A stretch of 64,000 nt of DNA, taken from Symsagittifera roscoffensis. Lineage: Eukaryota > Xenacoelomorpha > Acoela > Convolutidae. Positions 12,120 through 22,524 of the stretch are shown here, piece after piece; within the stretch, counting starts at the first letter, position 1, and each line of letters begins with the position of its first letter. The notes under the pieces are model-generated. The model searched no databases. It was given only the letters and a program-made list of their open reading frames with translations, and was not told the origin of the DNA. The DNA lies in NCBI RefSeq assembly GCF_963678635.1, contig NW_026971625.1, positions 1-64,000 on the forward strand, written 5' to 3'. The position numbers were made by a program, and so were the translations under genes.

Positions 12120-12627
12120 AGTTATTGGTATTTGGCGAACATCTTTTTCTTATTCTTGTTCCTTGGTGAAGAGAAGTCCAGGAGACTAAAATTGTCGACA
12201 TAATTTCTCTTCAAGAGAAAAGTTCCAGAACGCTGGAGTCAGAGATAGGAAGTTATTTTCTTTTCGTTTGTCAACGAATGTGATCCTTAATGAAATCGTT
12301 TAGATTCCAGAATCCAAAATGCTTTGCTATTTCACTTTTGTTTGCATTTGTGGAGAACTGTTTTGTGACCAGCCTCGTCTGGGAATGGCGTGAAACTTGT
12401 GTTTGGAAGGGATGCCTTGTTACTCGGATCTGTACCAATACTTGAACATCGAGATGGTCATTGGTCTGATTCAATGAAGTCCTTTGCTGCGAAGTCAAGT
12501 CGTACTCTAAATCCTTTGAGTCGTGATTGTGGCGGCATGTCGGTTGTGGTTGGTAGACATTCTTTTTGTTCAAGCTGTGATGCGATCGTCTAGTCTTTGG
12601 ATGTTCGTCCTTGTTGTTGTGTGTCAT
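12120..12627 (-). pseudogene. accessory ORF4, copy b
   Basis: The copy of ORF4 with the longest open first part: 118 codons (12627-12271), starting at an ATG. It is rich in His, Lys, Arg, Ser and Thr and includes HFGFWNLNDFI near its end. The second part (to about 12120) is present but shifted and broken. Roughly 600 bases of DNA duplicate copy a in tandem. The function is unknown. Conservation of the HFGFWNLNDFI block in all three copies could reflect recent duplication rather than selection. Confidence 0.5.
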
Positions 12628-12742
12628 CTATATACTGCATATTATGATTTACATTTTATAGATTTTAGTTAATTGTTTTTTTAGTTATGATCTTGGTTAA
12701 TTGTTTTCACAAAAGCGTTTTATTTAGTTCAGTTATTTTGAA

Positions 12743-13523
12743 GAGTTACTCACCCTTGAGTACCTCTTAATAAAAATAGAAGTGTGATCACAAAGCGTGG
12801 ATGTAGCGCGGTGGGTTAGGCCGGCTATAAGCATGCTTAGGACGTCCTCTCTGGTGGGTTAGGCCAGGAGTGGGAGTGTGTTTTCGTGCTGTTTCTTTAA
12901 GGGGTCCTGTTTTGTGATAACATTTTATGTTGGTTTTTTCTGGTCTTTCTCATGTTACTTTTGGTTGTGTACTTTTTCAAAAATCAAATTGTTTTTGGTT
13001 TGTGTTTGTCTTTCGACTTTTTTGTGGTTTATTAATTCTGTACCGTTGATTTTCTTTTTCTTAGTCATGCTGCTATTTTATGATTTGTGGTGTTTAGTAA
13101 AGCTGCGTTAGTTAGTTTGATTTCGTGCATAACTCCATTCCAACCGGGTTAAAGGAAAGTTAGAAAGTTGTTATCGTTAGTTGGAGTTGTTGTTATTGAA
13201 AACGCGAAACATAAAATCATTGTTTTAAACAATTCTTCGTGGGCAAGCTGTGCGAGTTTGGATAGAATTCTTGTGCCAATGAGTTGAAATATAGAAAACG
13301 TTAGCACTGCTTTCTCATTTTATGAATTTATTGCTTGAGAATTTGAAATTTACTGCATTTGGGGAAATTTTAATTTATAAATTTTCATCGTATTTAATTT
13401 TACTGCTTCTTGGGGAAAAAATTTATAGATTAAATTACTACATTGGCTATTAATTTTACTAAAATATTTATTGCGAAAAGATTAGTAAGGTAAAATAGTT
13501 TTAGCAAATACGTTTTAGCAAAA
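12743..13523 (+). repeat. subterminal repeat Y, copy 1 (781 bp, tandem)
   Basis: First of two adjacent near-identical units (the next starts at 13524). It opens GAGTTACTCACCCTTGAG, then carries a GC-richer stretch (12798-12870) in which GGTGGGTTAGGCC occurs twice. TAGCGCGGTGG at 12804-12814 resembles a tRNA-type A box with one mismatch; no B box was found. A 77-codon hydrophobic frame on the + strand (12878-13111) recurs in every Y copy but runs against the element's coding strand. Confidence 0.85.
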
Positions 13524-14293
13524 GAGTTACTCACCCTTGAGTACCTCTTAATAAAAATAGAAGTGTGATCACAAAGCGTGGATGTAGCGCGGTGGGTTAG
13601 GCCGGCTATAAGCATGCTTAGGACGTCCTCTCTGGTGGGTTAGGCAAGGAGTGGGAGTGTGTTTTCGTGCTGTTTCTTTAAGGGGTCCTGTTTTGTGATA
13701 ACCTTTTATGTTGGTTTTTTCTGGTCTTTCTCATGTTACTTTTGGTTGTGTACTTTTTCAAAAATCAAATTGTTTTTGGTTTGTGTTTGTCTTTCGACTT
13801 TTTTGTGGTTTATTATTTCTGTACCGTTGATTTTCTTTTTCTTAGTCATGCTGCTATTTTATGATTTGTGGTGTTTAGTAAAGCTGCGTTAGTTAGTTTG
13901 ATTTCGTGCATAACTCCATTCCAACCGGGTTAAAGGAAAGTTAGAAAGTTGTTATCGTTAGTTGGAGTTGTTGTTATTGAAAACGCGAAACATAAAATCA
14001 TTGTTTTAAACAATTCTTCGTGGGCAAGCTGTGCGAGTTTGGATAGAATTCTTGTGCCAATGAGTTGAAATATAGAAAAGGTTAGCACTGCTTTCTCATT
14101 TTATGAATTTATTGCTTGAGAATTTGAAATTTACTGCATTTGGGGAAATTTTAATTTATAAATTTTCATCGTATTTAATTTTACTGCTTCTTGGGGAAAA
14201 AATTTATAGATTAAATTACTACATTGGCTATTAATTTTACTAAAATATTTATTGCGAAAAGATTAGTAAGGTAAAATAGTTTTAGCAAAAGAG
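13524..14293 (+). repeat. subterminal repeat Y, copy 2
   Basis: Tandem partner of 12743-13523, with only a few substitutions seen by eye. The near identity implies a duplication much younger than the LTR divergence. After it (14294-14461) comes a short stretch without repeats or recognisable coding sequence. Confidence 0.85.
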
Positions 14294-14461
14294 ATTACTA
14301 GTTTTATATTATAAATTAACAAGTTTGTATTTTTATTTTTCATTTTCTGTTTTTTGTAGGTGATGATGGTGAGAAGACTAAAAGAAAAGTTGAAACATTT
14401 CTAAAAAAATGGTTAGTACAATTTGAATTTATTAAATGAATATATTGTAATTACACTTACC

Positions 14462-14688
14462 TTAGTCGTCGGGTAAAAATCCATGGGGGAAGACTTCTTG
14501 ATTTATTTCGGATGTTGTAAATAATTTAGCTAGCATGCGAAAGACATTTTTAGTTTGTAGCAGTGGCCAAAACAAATCAAGCGATTTGATGGTGTTTAGT
14601 TCTTCGGTGCCTACTGCGAACTCATGAGGTGTGTTTTGGATTAGGTTGTAAAGTTTGTGATTATATTTAGTATTGTGAATAAACTCTA
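14462..14688 (-). pseudogene. displaced 3' end of accessory ORF3 (likely)
   Basis: An open minus-strand frame of about 75 codons beginning EFIHNTKYN and ending FPHGFLPDD before a TAA at 14464-14462. It has no start of its own and abuts an LTR-end fragment at 14689. The ORF3 frame stops at 16038 exactly where it meets repeat Y copy 3. If the 14689-16042 block were absent, ORF3 would continue in frame into this fragment. I infer that it is the C-terminal part of ORF3 cut off by that block. The junction base is uncertain by a few nucleotides because of microhomology. Confidence 0.55.
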
Positions 14689-16042
14689 ATTGTGATTGGT
14701 TATTATTAAATATTTGACAGTGGTAAAATATCTAATTTATAAATAATAAAATGTAGTTTAGATCAGATTCCACCCATCCAGGGCTTACAGAGTTTTTGAG
14801 TTTTATTTCTTTTATTCTGCAGTTGAAGGATGGATGATGAACGTTGGTATTTGGCGAACATCATTTTCTTATTCTTGTTCCTTGGACAAGAGAGGTCCAG
14901 GAAACTAGAATCGTCGACATAATTTCTCTTCAAGAAAAACGTTCCAGAACGCTGGATTGATGGTCAGGAAGTTATCTTCTTGTCATTCGACAACGAATGC
15001 GATCCCCAATGAAATCGTTCAGATTCCAAAATCCAAAATGCTTTGCTATGTCAGTTTTGTTTGTATTTGTGGAGAAGTGTTTTGTGTTCAGCCTCGTTTG
15101 GGAATGGCGTGAAGCTCGTGTTTGGAAGGGATGCCTTGTAACTCGGATCTGTACGTATACTTGAGCATCGAGGTGGTCATTGGTCAGGTTCAATGAAGTC
15201 CTTTTCTGCAAAGTCAAGTCGTACTCTAAATCCTTTGAGTCGTGATTGTGGGCGGCATGTCGGTTGTGTTTTAGCCATTCTTTCGTTCAAATTGTGATAG
15301 GATCGTCTTGTCCTTGGATGTTCGTCTTGGTTGTTGTGGATGATCTATATACTGCATTTTATGATTTACATTTTATAAGTTTTTGTTAATTTGGTTTTTA
15401 GTTATGATCTTAGTTAGTCGTTTTCACAAAAGCTTTTTATTTTAGTTCAGTTATTTTGAAGAGTTACTCACCCTTGAGTACCTCTTATTAAAAATCGGAG
15501 TGTGGTCACAAAGCGTGGGTGTAGCGCGGTGGGTTAAGCCGGCTATAAGCATGCTTAGGACGTCCTCTCTGGTGGGTTAGGCCAGGAGTGGGAGTGTGTT
15601 TTCGTGCTGTTTCTTTAAGGGGTCCTGTTTTGTGATAACCTTTTATGTTGGTTTTTTCTGGTCTTTCTCATGTTACTTTTGGTTGTGTACTTTTTCAAAA
15701 ATCAAATTGTTTTTGGTTTATGTTTGTCTTTCGACTTTTTTGTGGTTTATTATTTCTGTACCGTTGATTTTCTTTTTCTTAGTCATGCTGCTATTTTATG
15801 ATTTGTGGTGTTTAGTAAAGCTGCGTTAGTTAGTTTGATTTCGTGTATAACTCCATTCCAACCGGGTTAAAGGAAAGTTAAAAAAATGTTATCGTTAGTT
15901 GGAGTTGTTGTTATTGAAAACGCGAAACATAAAATCATTGTTTTAAACAACTCTTCGTGGGCAAGCTGTGCGAGTGTGGATAGAATTCTTGTGCCAATGA
16001 GTTGAAACATAGAAAAGGTTAGCACTGCTTTCTCATTTTATG
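14689..16042 (-). repeat. 1.35-kb block: LTR-end fragment + ORF4 copy c + repeat Y copy 3
   Basis: The block begins with about 85 bp matching the inner end of the LTR (compare 11357-11443) and continues with the ORF4 region as at 11444-12130. It ends with a partial Y repeat (15461-16042). It therefore duplicates the 3' terminal part of the element in the same orientation and sits between ORF3 and its probable 3' end. Unequal recombination or template switching between element copies would explain it. Confidence 0.7.
14764..15300 (-). pseudogene. accessory ORF4, copy c
   Basis: Third copy of ORF4 inside the 14689-16042 block. The first part (15217-14972) is nearly identical to copy a. The second part, to about 14764, has a TGA where copy a has a sense codon. 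It ends in WMGGI as in copy a, again running into LTR sequence. Confidence 0.5.
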
Positions 16043-17433
16043 TTGAGTTAATAAAATGATGACGATGGTGGGGTTGTCGTGATGGTGTGTGTAAAACAAA
16101 ATGATTTTGTATAAAACGATAATAAGTGTATGTATGGGTTTGTTTAGTGCGTAACATGATGTCATGTGAACAGTGCAAATTTCGTTCCTGTGGTGAAAAA
16201 AAGTGAAAGGTTAGTGAAAATAACTGGAATTTATCATAGAAACTTTCGTATGCTTGGGTGTCAATGAGTGCTTCAGAAATTATATGATCATGCTTTTTAT
16301 CAAATACATTAAGAGTGAAAAGGTATGGTGCTAGAATAAAGAAATTTTCTTTTAGTTGTGGGTTTGCAAAGCGGTCTTCATCTAAAAATTGATCTTTGTT
16401 AGGGCGTATGATGTTGTGATCGTAATATTCGATTGTGAAATCGTTAGCTCGGGGTGCAGTGAATGTTTTTATTAACTTTTTAAATCCTACATACGTAAAT
16501 TGTCGAGGTGTTAGTAGTGTTGTGAGTCTGTACAGTAGATTTTTGCTTTTTTCATTATCTTTATGTGTATTATTAAGTGGTATAGAAAGAGGGTTAGTAT
16601 AGTGATAATACGTGGTCCAAGGGAGTGTTGGCAATAAAATGTGCTCATCAACAAAATTTCTTGTGGCATAAGTAGTGATGGTAGATGTATTTAAGGTGTT
16701 TTGTGGAAATGAGGGTAAAGTGATATTAAGGTAGTTCCTTGTATTCGTGTGATCTGGGTGATTTATATACTCTTTGGCTGTTCCGGGTTTGACTGTGAAT
16801 GGGTGATTTGGGAATTTTCGTTTGAAAGTGCGGTAAGCTCGGTTAGTACTACTGGATGTTTCAGTTGATGTGGATGATTGGGCTAATGATGGGGTATAAT
16901 CTGATAGCGGTGTAGGCGTTGGCGGATTTGATGATGTTGCTGTGGATGACAAGTGGTGAATGTTAAGATTGTGTGGGTATGTTAATTTTTGTTGTAGTGT
17001 GATAAAATTATCTAGCTCTTCGGAGCTTTGGACAGTATCTGGGGAGTTATTATTGGATCTTTCAGAAGTGATTGGGGAATAGGTTGGGGTTATTTGGGAA
17101 GCATAAGAGGGAGTTGAAAGGGATGGAAGTGGATGACTGGTTTGAATAGGTTGAAAGGGGGGTTGTGAAAAAACTGAGGGTTTGGTCTGGGTTTGGGTAG
17201 AGGGAGATGGTTCGGAGTTGGCAAATTCGTCGGGAGTTTCGATGTCGTAGTTGTTAAATTGTGAGATAGTAGGAAAAACTGAAATATATGAGTTAGTGTC
17301 TGAATTCGTGCTTGATGGTATATTAATGTTTGGGAAATCGGGTGGCGGGAAAGCGAAGTGGAATAACTGGGATGGGGTTTTGTAGGTTGGCTGGGTGGGA
17401 ATTTGAGCGATGGAGGGCTTCAATTTGTCGGCT
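16038..17433 (-). CDS. accessory ORF3, long AUG-less open frame
   Basis: The longest uninterrupted frame in the window: about 460 codons after an upstream TGA. The first ~200 residues are Pro/Ser/Thr/Asn-rich and probably disordered. The last ~250 look folded, with mixed hydrophobic and charged residues (for example TYVGFKKLIKTFTAPRANDF and FFILAPYLFTLNVFDKKHDH). There is no ATG near the 5' end. The only Met lies about 40 residues from the C-terminus, so expression would need a non-AUG start, readthrough or frameshift from the env-like frame just upstream. The stop at 16038 is supplied by a junction with repeat Y, and the real C-terminus is probably at 14462-14688. No family recognised. It is remarkable for staying open while gag, pol and env are broken. 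Confidence 0.6.
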
Positions 17434-20400
17434 CATCGTGGGCTAAAAAAAATGATTATGTTGAGACTGAAAAGTGGTGGTATGTATTTGGTGATGTCGC
17501 TAATTTTGTGTTAAATTCTTTGATTTGTGCGTCTAAAAGTATTTTATTCATTGATGATGAAAACATTCCAAAAAATCCTGCAAATAATATGCGTGCTACG
17601 CTTGCTTGGCGGTTCACTTGAGTGTGTATAGCACATGTATTATAGACTCCTTTTAGTAGTGAGAAAAGAAATCAAATGAAATTAAACATAGCGTATAAAA
17701 TAGTCAATCTTTCTAAGATGTAGTAGGGCCATCCTAGAAAGGCAAGAATTTCGCTTTTCAGTGTTACAAAACTAAAAATATTTATAGGTGAAATATCTTG
17801 GGGTCTGTAATTTTCGCCGTTTAGATATATGTAATCTTTAATATCTTTAAAGTATCCACTGTAATCTTGTGTGTAGATGTCTGCAAATCCTGCGGTTTCG
17901 GCAAGTTTTCTTAAATTTTGGTCTATTGATTGTCGTTGTTTTGTGCTCATTTGTGTTAATAATTCCTGAAATTGTTGTGTTCTAATGTGATGTTGTATAT
18001 CAGATTTGGAGTATATTTCATTTGATTGTAAATCAAAGTTTGGGTGACTAGCGATAGCTCGAATATTTCCTGGTGAAAATTTTTCAGTGGTTGCATTAGG
18101 ATAGGGTAGTGTGTGAGTAGATAGTATTTATCTTCGTCAGGGTTTAATTGTACGACATTGTGGCTATTTTCTGATCCAAATGGGACTGCGTCATCCCAAA
18201 AATATGGAAGTCTTGAAAGTGTGTCGACAAAATGTACTTTATTTTTGTAGAATATGGGGATTCTTTTATAACAACCTTTATCTTCAAAAATATATAAAGG
18301 TGATACTTTTTAGTGCAAGTATAAAACCATAATATGTTTCCTTCGTAATCAAGGAAATTTGATCTATTTCCTGATAACAAATATCCTGCATAATGTATTT
18401 TAAAAACTGCTAGTGCTAGTGATTGTATAATTTGTGTTCTCTCTAATTCGCATAGTTGATGAACTGTTTCTAATTCGGAGAGTGACATTTCTTGAAGAAT
18501 TCTACTAATTGTGTAGTCTCATTTCATGTCTAATTGAATATCGTAATGTATATTTCCAAAATAGGTATTACTCATAAGTTTTAATTCCTGTAAACGTGTA
18601 CTTTTACTATCGGATGGTTGTAGTTTTCCACCAGGTTGACCATTATACTTATAAAAGTTGACTGGGACGTAGGGTGTGCCGTCGTTTTTATAGTGACCGG
18701 TTGCATACGGGTCAAACTTAACTTTTCCATTGGTCATGTCGAAACCTTTTTCGTATTCGACAAGTATTTCTGAATATTGCGTTTTGTAGAGTGGGTTTGT
18801 ATATTTACAAGCCAATTCTGTTCCTTGATATATCTGAAAACGCGTTAATTTATTTTCAATATCGTGTGAATTTTTGAAATTATTGCTTCGTTTGTGAGAT
18901 GGGTTGACTTGCTTGTATGAGATTGATTCAATGAAATAATTTTCATGAAATTTTATCGTTCGAGCGTGTGTTTTTGCTACTTGAAATGTTGTGCATGTAT
19001 CTTCGGGAAACCAAACTATTGTTGCTGGGTTCTAGTTGTCGGGTCAAAATACCCTTGATCGTTTTTACAAGGCAATCTAATTCCTTGAAAAATCATTGTG
19101 TTATCTGATAAATCTCGTGTGAGTTGTACTTTTTCAAGTTGTAATTTCCAATAAAAAAACCTTATTTCTTGATATCCTTTATTTTTTGTGTCTGCTTTGC
19201 AGTTTGAAGGATTATTTATTCCAATGTGTGGTATCCAATGTTTATCGTGTTCGATTCTGTTATCATAAGTTAATCGTCCGTGTGCGCCATTATATGGGTA
19301 TTTTTCGTCTAGTTTAATATGTCCTGGATATCTTTCAAGTATCTTTCAAATCGGCAAAGACTTGAAAATTTACTATATTTCTGTCTGAGTGTTTGTTTCT
19401 TGTTATTTTTAATCTGCGTTATTCGTTTTTACAATCGTCAGGACTGAAATGTAAAAGCCTTTCTATATTGCTTTGATAAAATGATTCGTGATCTAATTTG
19501 TTTTTATTTCCGTTAGAAACTTGTGAACAATGTACTTTCTTTTCGGAAAATGTTGCTGTAAATTTATATCCTGTGATTGTCGTTGCTCGGGCTTTTGAAT
19601 ATAATGTTGCCATTACATTTGTAGTTTCTATAGTTTGTAGTTCTGTTTCGCATTGAGTTACTTGATTTATTGCATACTTATGTAGTGTTTTTGTTTCATT
19701 TTCTTCACAATCATAATGTGTTACTAATAAATCCTGGGTCCTGTGCAAGGAGATAGATTTGTATTTTGTTCGAAAAAATTAGAAAAAAGATGTGTTGAAA
19801 CGTTAATATCTTTAAAATATACATGTGTTTTATAATCCGGAATACGGGTTATAAAATGTTATGGATCCAATTGTATTTTTTGTATATCTATTGTATTTAT
19901 AAATGACTTCAGTCGTTATAAATGGTGGCGGTAGTGATTGAGCTGTTGTATTAGGTGGACTTAATGGGCAGGGAAGTTGTACAATATTATTAAGTTCTCC
20001 TGTGATTTCAAACTTTAATTGAAGTTTTTTTTGATGTAATATTTGAACGTTATGTTCTCGGATATCTTCGTGGATATCTTGTCTATATTGTAATCTAGTA
20101 AGTGCCCAACTGTGTAGTCGGTGGCTTTCGTTATGTTGTCCGATTAGTGGCGGAGGTGCTTAGAATATATTCCAATCTAATCGTAGGGGTATATTTGTTG
20201 ATTGTTCTCTATATCGAGCGTCAATATTATTTGGAGAATTTAAAGGGAAAATGATGGCAATATTTGACTTATTGATGTTGTTGAGGGGAGTGATAACGTA
20301 TCTGGTAATGATGATAGTGTTGTATCTGATGAAGTATCTATTGGGTCGTTTACTAAGTTTGGTTCTCCTTGCGGATAAGATTGTGTTGCCCAATAAGGTA

Positions 20401-20947
20401 GTCGTTCGGTGGTGTTAGGGGGGTTAAAGGGGTTTTCACATAATTGTGCGGATGTTGGTGTTGATCCTAGATATTCTGAGGGAATATTAGGTGCAGTTTG
20501 CTCTGATGTAAGTGTATGGGTGTCTGGTATTGTTATACTAGAAGTTTCTGAACTGGTTGGAGTTGGTGATTGAGGAATGCTAAAAGTAACTCTGGGAGTT
20601 TGAAAATTTCTATTTCGTCTTGGGCGTATAATTTGTCTGTTGACTTCAACTGTATTTTGGTTTTGACTAATGTGTCTGATTCGATTAAAGACTTGTTGTA
20701 ATGTAGGGTACAAGTTATATGTTGGTTCACTTAGTGATGCTTGTCGTTGAACTGGTTCTAGTGGTTCAGATAAGCGGGCGTGTCGTTCAGAGGTAAATGG
20801 ATTGTCTTGAAATGAAATACGTGTGGATGTTTGAAGGTTTTGGGTAGTTGTAGGTGTTGTTGGGTTTTCTTGGGGAGATGTCGGTGAATACTTTGTTGGT
20901 GATGGTTGGTTAGTAATTTTGGAAATAGTTTGATGTATAGATTCTTT
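17434..20947 (-). pseudogene. env: envelope-like glycoprotein gene, frameshifted
   Basis: Located after pol in several frames. A Pro/Thr/Ser-rich N-terminal region (20947-20240) is followed by an ectodomain in pieces: 20160-19850, 19748-19419 (starts HYDCEENET, then a C-rich block), 19300-19030, 18815-18519, 18488-18144 and 17950-17672. Membrane-type segments lie near 17765-17670 (ILAFLGWPYYILERL) and 17590-17530 (ARILFAGFFGMF). Size, cysteine-bearing ectodomain, C-terminal hydrophobic segments and position after integrase fit a captured viral fusion glycoprotein. The ELERTQ...CTKK and later Cys pattern remind me of class III-type glycoproteins of negative-strand RNA viruses (chuvirus/rhabdovirus-like), but that assignment is tentative. 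At least five frame changes or stops make it non-functional. Confidence 0.55.
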
Positions 20948-22523
20948 TTAGTGCGAAGATTTATGTTTATTGTAATACTCTTCGATGAAAAGTATTAAAA
21001 AGATTGTTGCTAGAGCGAATGTGACTATTGCCTTTTTTACACATTTGCATATTGTCACAATTAGGAAAATTGATAATGTGGTGCAAATTATGAATCGTAA
21101 AAAATATCTGTTCTACTAAAAATTGTTCGTATCATTTAGATAGACTTTGAATTATCGTACCTGTAGATGTGGTCACGGATTTGGGAAAGATGGGAATATA
21201 TTGCAAATAGGGTGTAGAAAACTAAAAATATTTACAAAAAATTATTAAAATGATTATGAAGGCTTCAAAAGTTTCAGTGAAAATATTATCAAAAGTTTAA
21301 GTACAATGAAAAGATTTATGAAAAAGTTTAAGATTAAGTTTTTAACAGTGGCGACTGTTGAGGAGAAAAGCATTTAAGAAATGATTCCTTCATCGAATAT
21401 TTTTTGATTTTCTGGGGCGAAATTCAAGTGTGGTCGGATTATTTGTTGATTTTTTGACAAGTGGGTTGAGCTACTTGAAAATTTGTTGGGGGCTTATTTT
21501 ATGGTGCTCGGGAGGTCTTCTTTGCTTTATTTGTAATTGGTGGGTAATCTGGGATGTTTTTGAAATATTTGTACTTTTGGCTAAATGATCATGGTATTTT
21601 TCTTCTTTAGGCTAATTTGCCATTTTTGGTTGGAGGGTTTTTGAGGTCTAGGTTGGAAAAATATTGTTGATCTTTACATAATTAGATAGGGGAGGGCTCT
21701 AAAGTTATCGTGATATTTATTTTAGTTGTCAAATTTTAGCGAAATGCTTATTTTTGACCTGGAGGTTGTAAAGTTATAGTTATAGATATGCCTGGAGATT
21801 AATATCGGTCGACTAGTAGGTTGGTGTTAGAGATACTAAAGGTGACTGTTTTAAGCAAATTTTTTTGGCTGAATTTGAACTAGAATTCTTGCGTATGTTG
21901 CAGCATGTTATTTTGAAAATATGGAAGTTCAAAATGTTTGAGATGTGTTTGAGTATGAATTCTGTGAAGAAGAAAAAGAGTTCATTTTTGAAATTCAACT
22001 TTCTTTAATATTTTAGATTGTGGGATGAATGTTTTATAATTTTTACGTGGTTGATTCCTAAGTCTTGATGATTCTCTGTGTGCAGATTTTTCTTTTTGTT
22101 CTTGTGGCAAGATTTTTTCTATCATTTTTTAATTTTTTCTTTCTTTTCCTAAATTATCTGAGCTTAGTGTTTAGAAATTAACTGCGTCTTCTTTGTCTTG
22201 TTTTTGAATTTGTCTATGTTGATTTTTGTTAATTTCATTTATTTCTGGTTTGATTTCTGTGTTGTTTTGAATAACTTTTAAACCGGTGAAAGAATATAAT
22301 TGGGTTAATTCGCGTAATGCGTGTTCTTTCGGATAAAAAGGTAGTAAATTGTTTCTATGTTGAACAATTTCTTTTTTTGTGGTGTCTATGTTTTTGTGAT
22401 TGAGAAGTTTAACGATTAATGGATAATTGAAAAAGCTTAAAATTGTTTTTGAAATTCAACTTTCTTTAGTATTTTAGATTGAGGGATGAAAATTTTATAA
22501 TTTTTTTCGTGGTTGATTTCTAC
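20595..22523 (-). repeat. 1.93-kb tandem duplication, unit 1 (pol tail, spacer, env leader)
   Basis: Repeats 22525-24453 with an offset of exactly 1930 bases over most of its length and very few differences. It contains the env leader, the ~700-bp pol/env spacer (from 21201), and two remnants of the pol C-terminus: one near 22130-22400, and one at 22437-22520 with IPQSKILKKVEFQKQF before a TAA. Confidence 0.9.
20948..21113 (-). pseudogene. short two-membrane-segment frame upstream of env
   Basis: About 55 codons open between two stops, containing two hydrophobic stretches (FIICTTLSIFLIVTIC and AIVTFALATIFLILFI). It is directly followed, after one TAA, by the Pro/Thr-rich env N-terminal frame in the same reading frame. 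It may be the signal-anchor part of env, cut off by the TAA. An identical copy with the same stop lies at 22878-23043. No ATG is present. Confidence 0.35.
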
Positions 22524-22524
22524 C

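Noticed and set aside
12878-15829. A 77-codon hydrophobic + strand frame present three times (12878, 13659, 15596)
   Set aside because: It lies in the Y repeats, so its conservation follows from recent DNA duplication. It is antisense to the element, dominated by Phe, Leu, Cys and Val from T-rich DNA, and has no domain.
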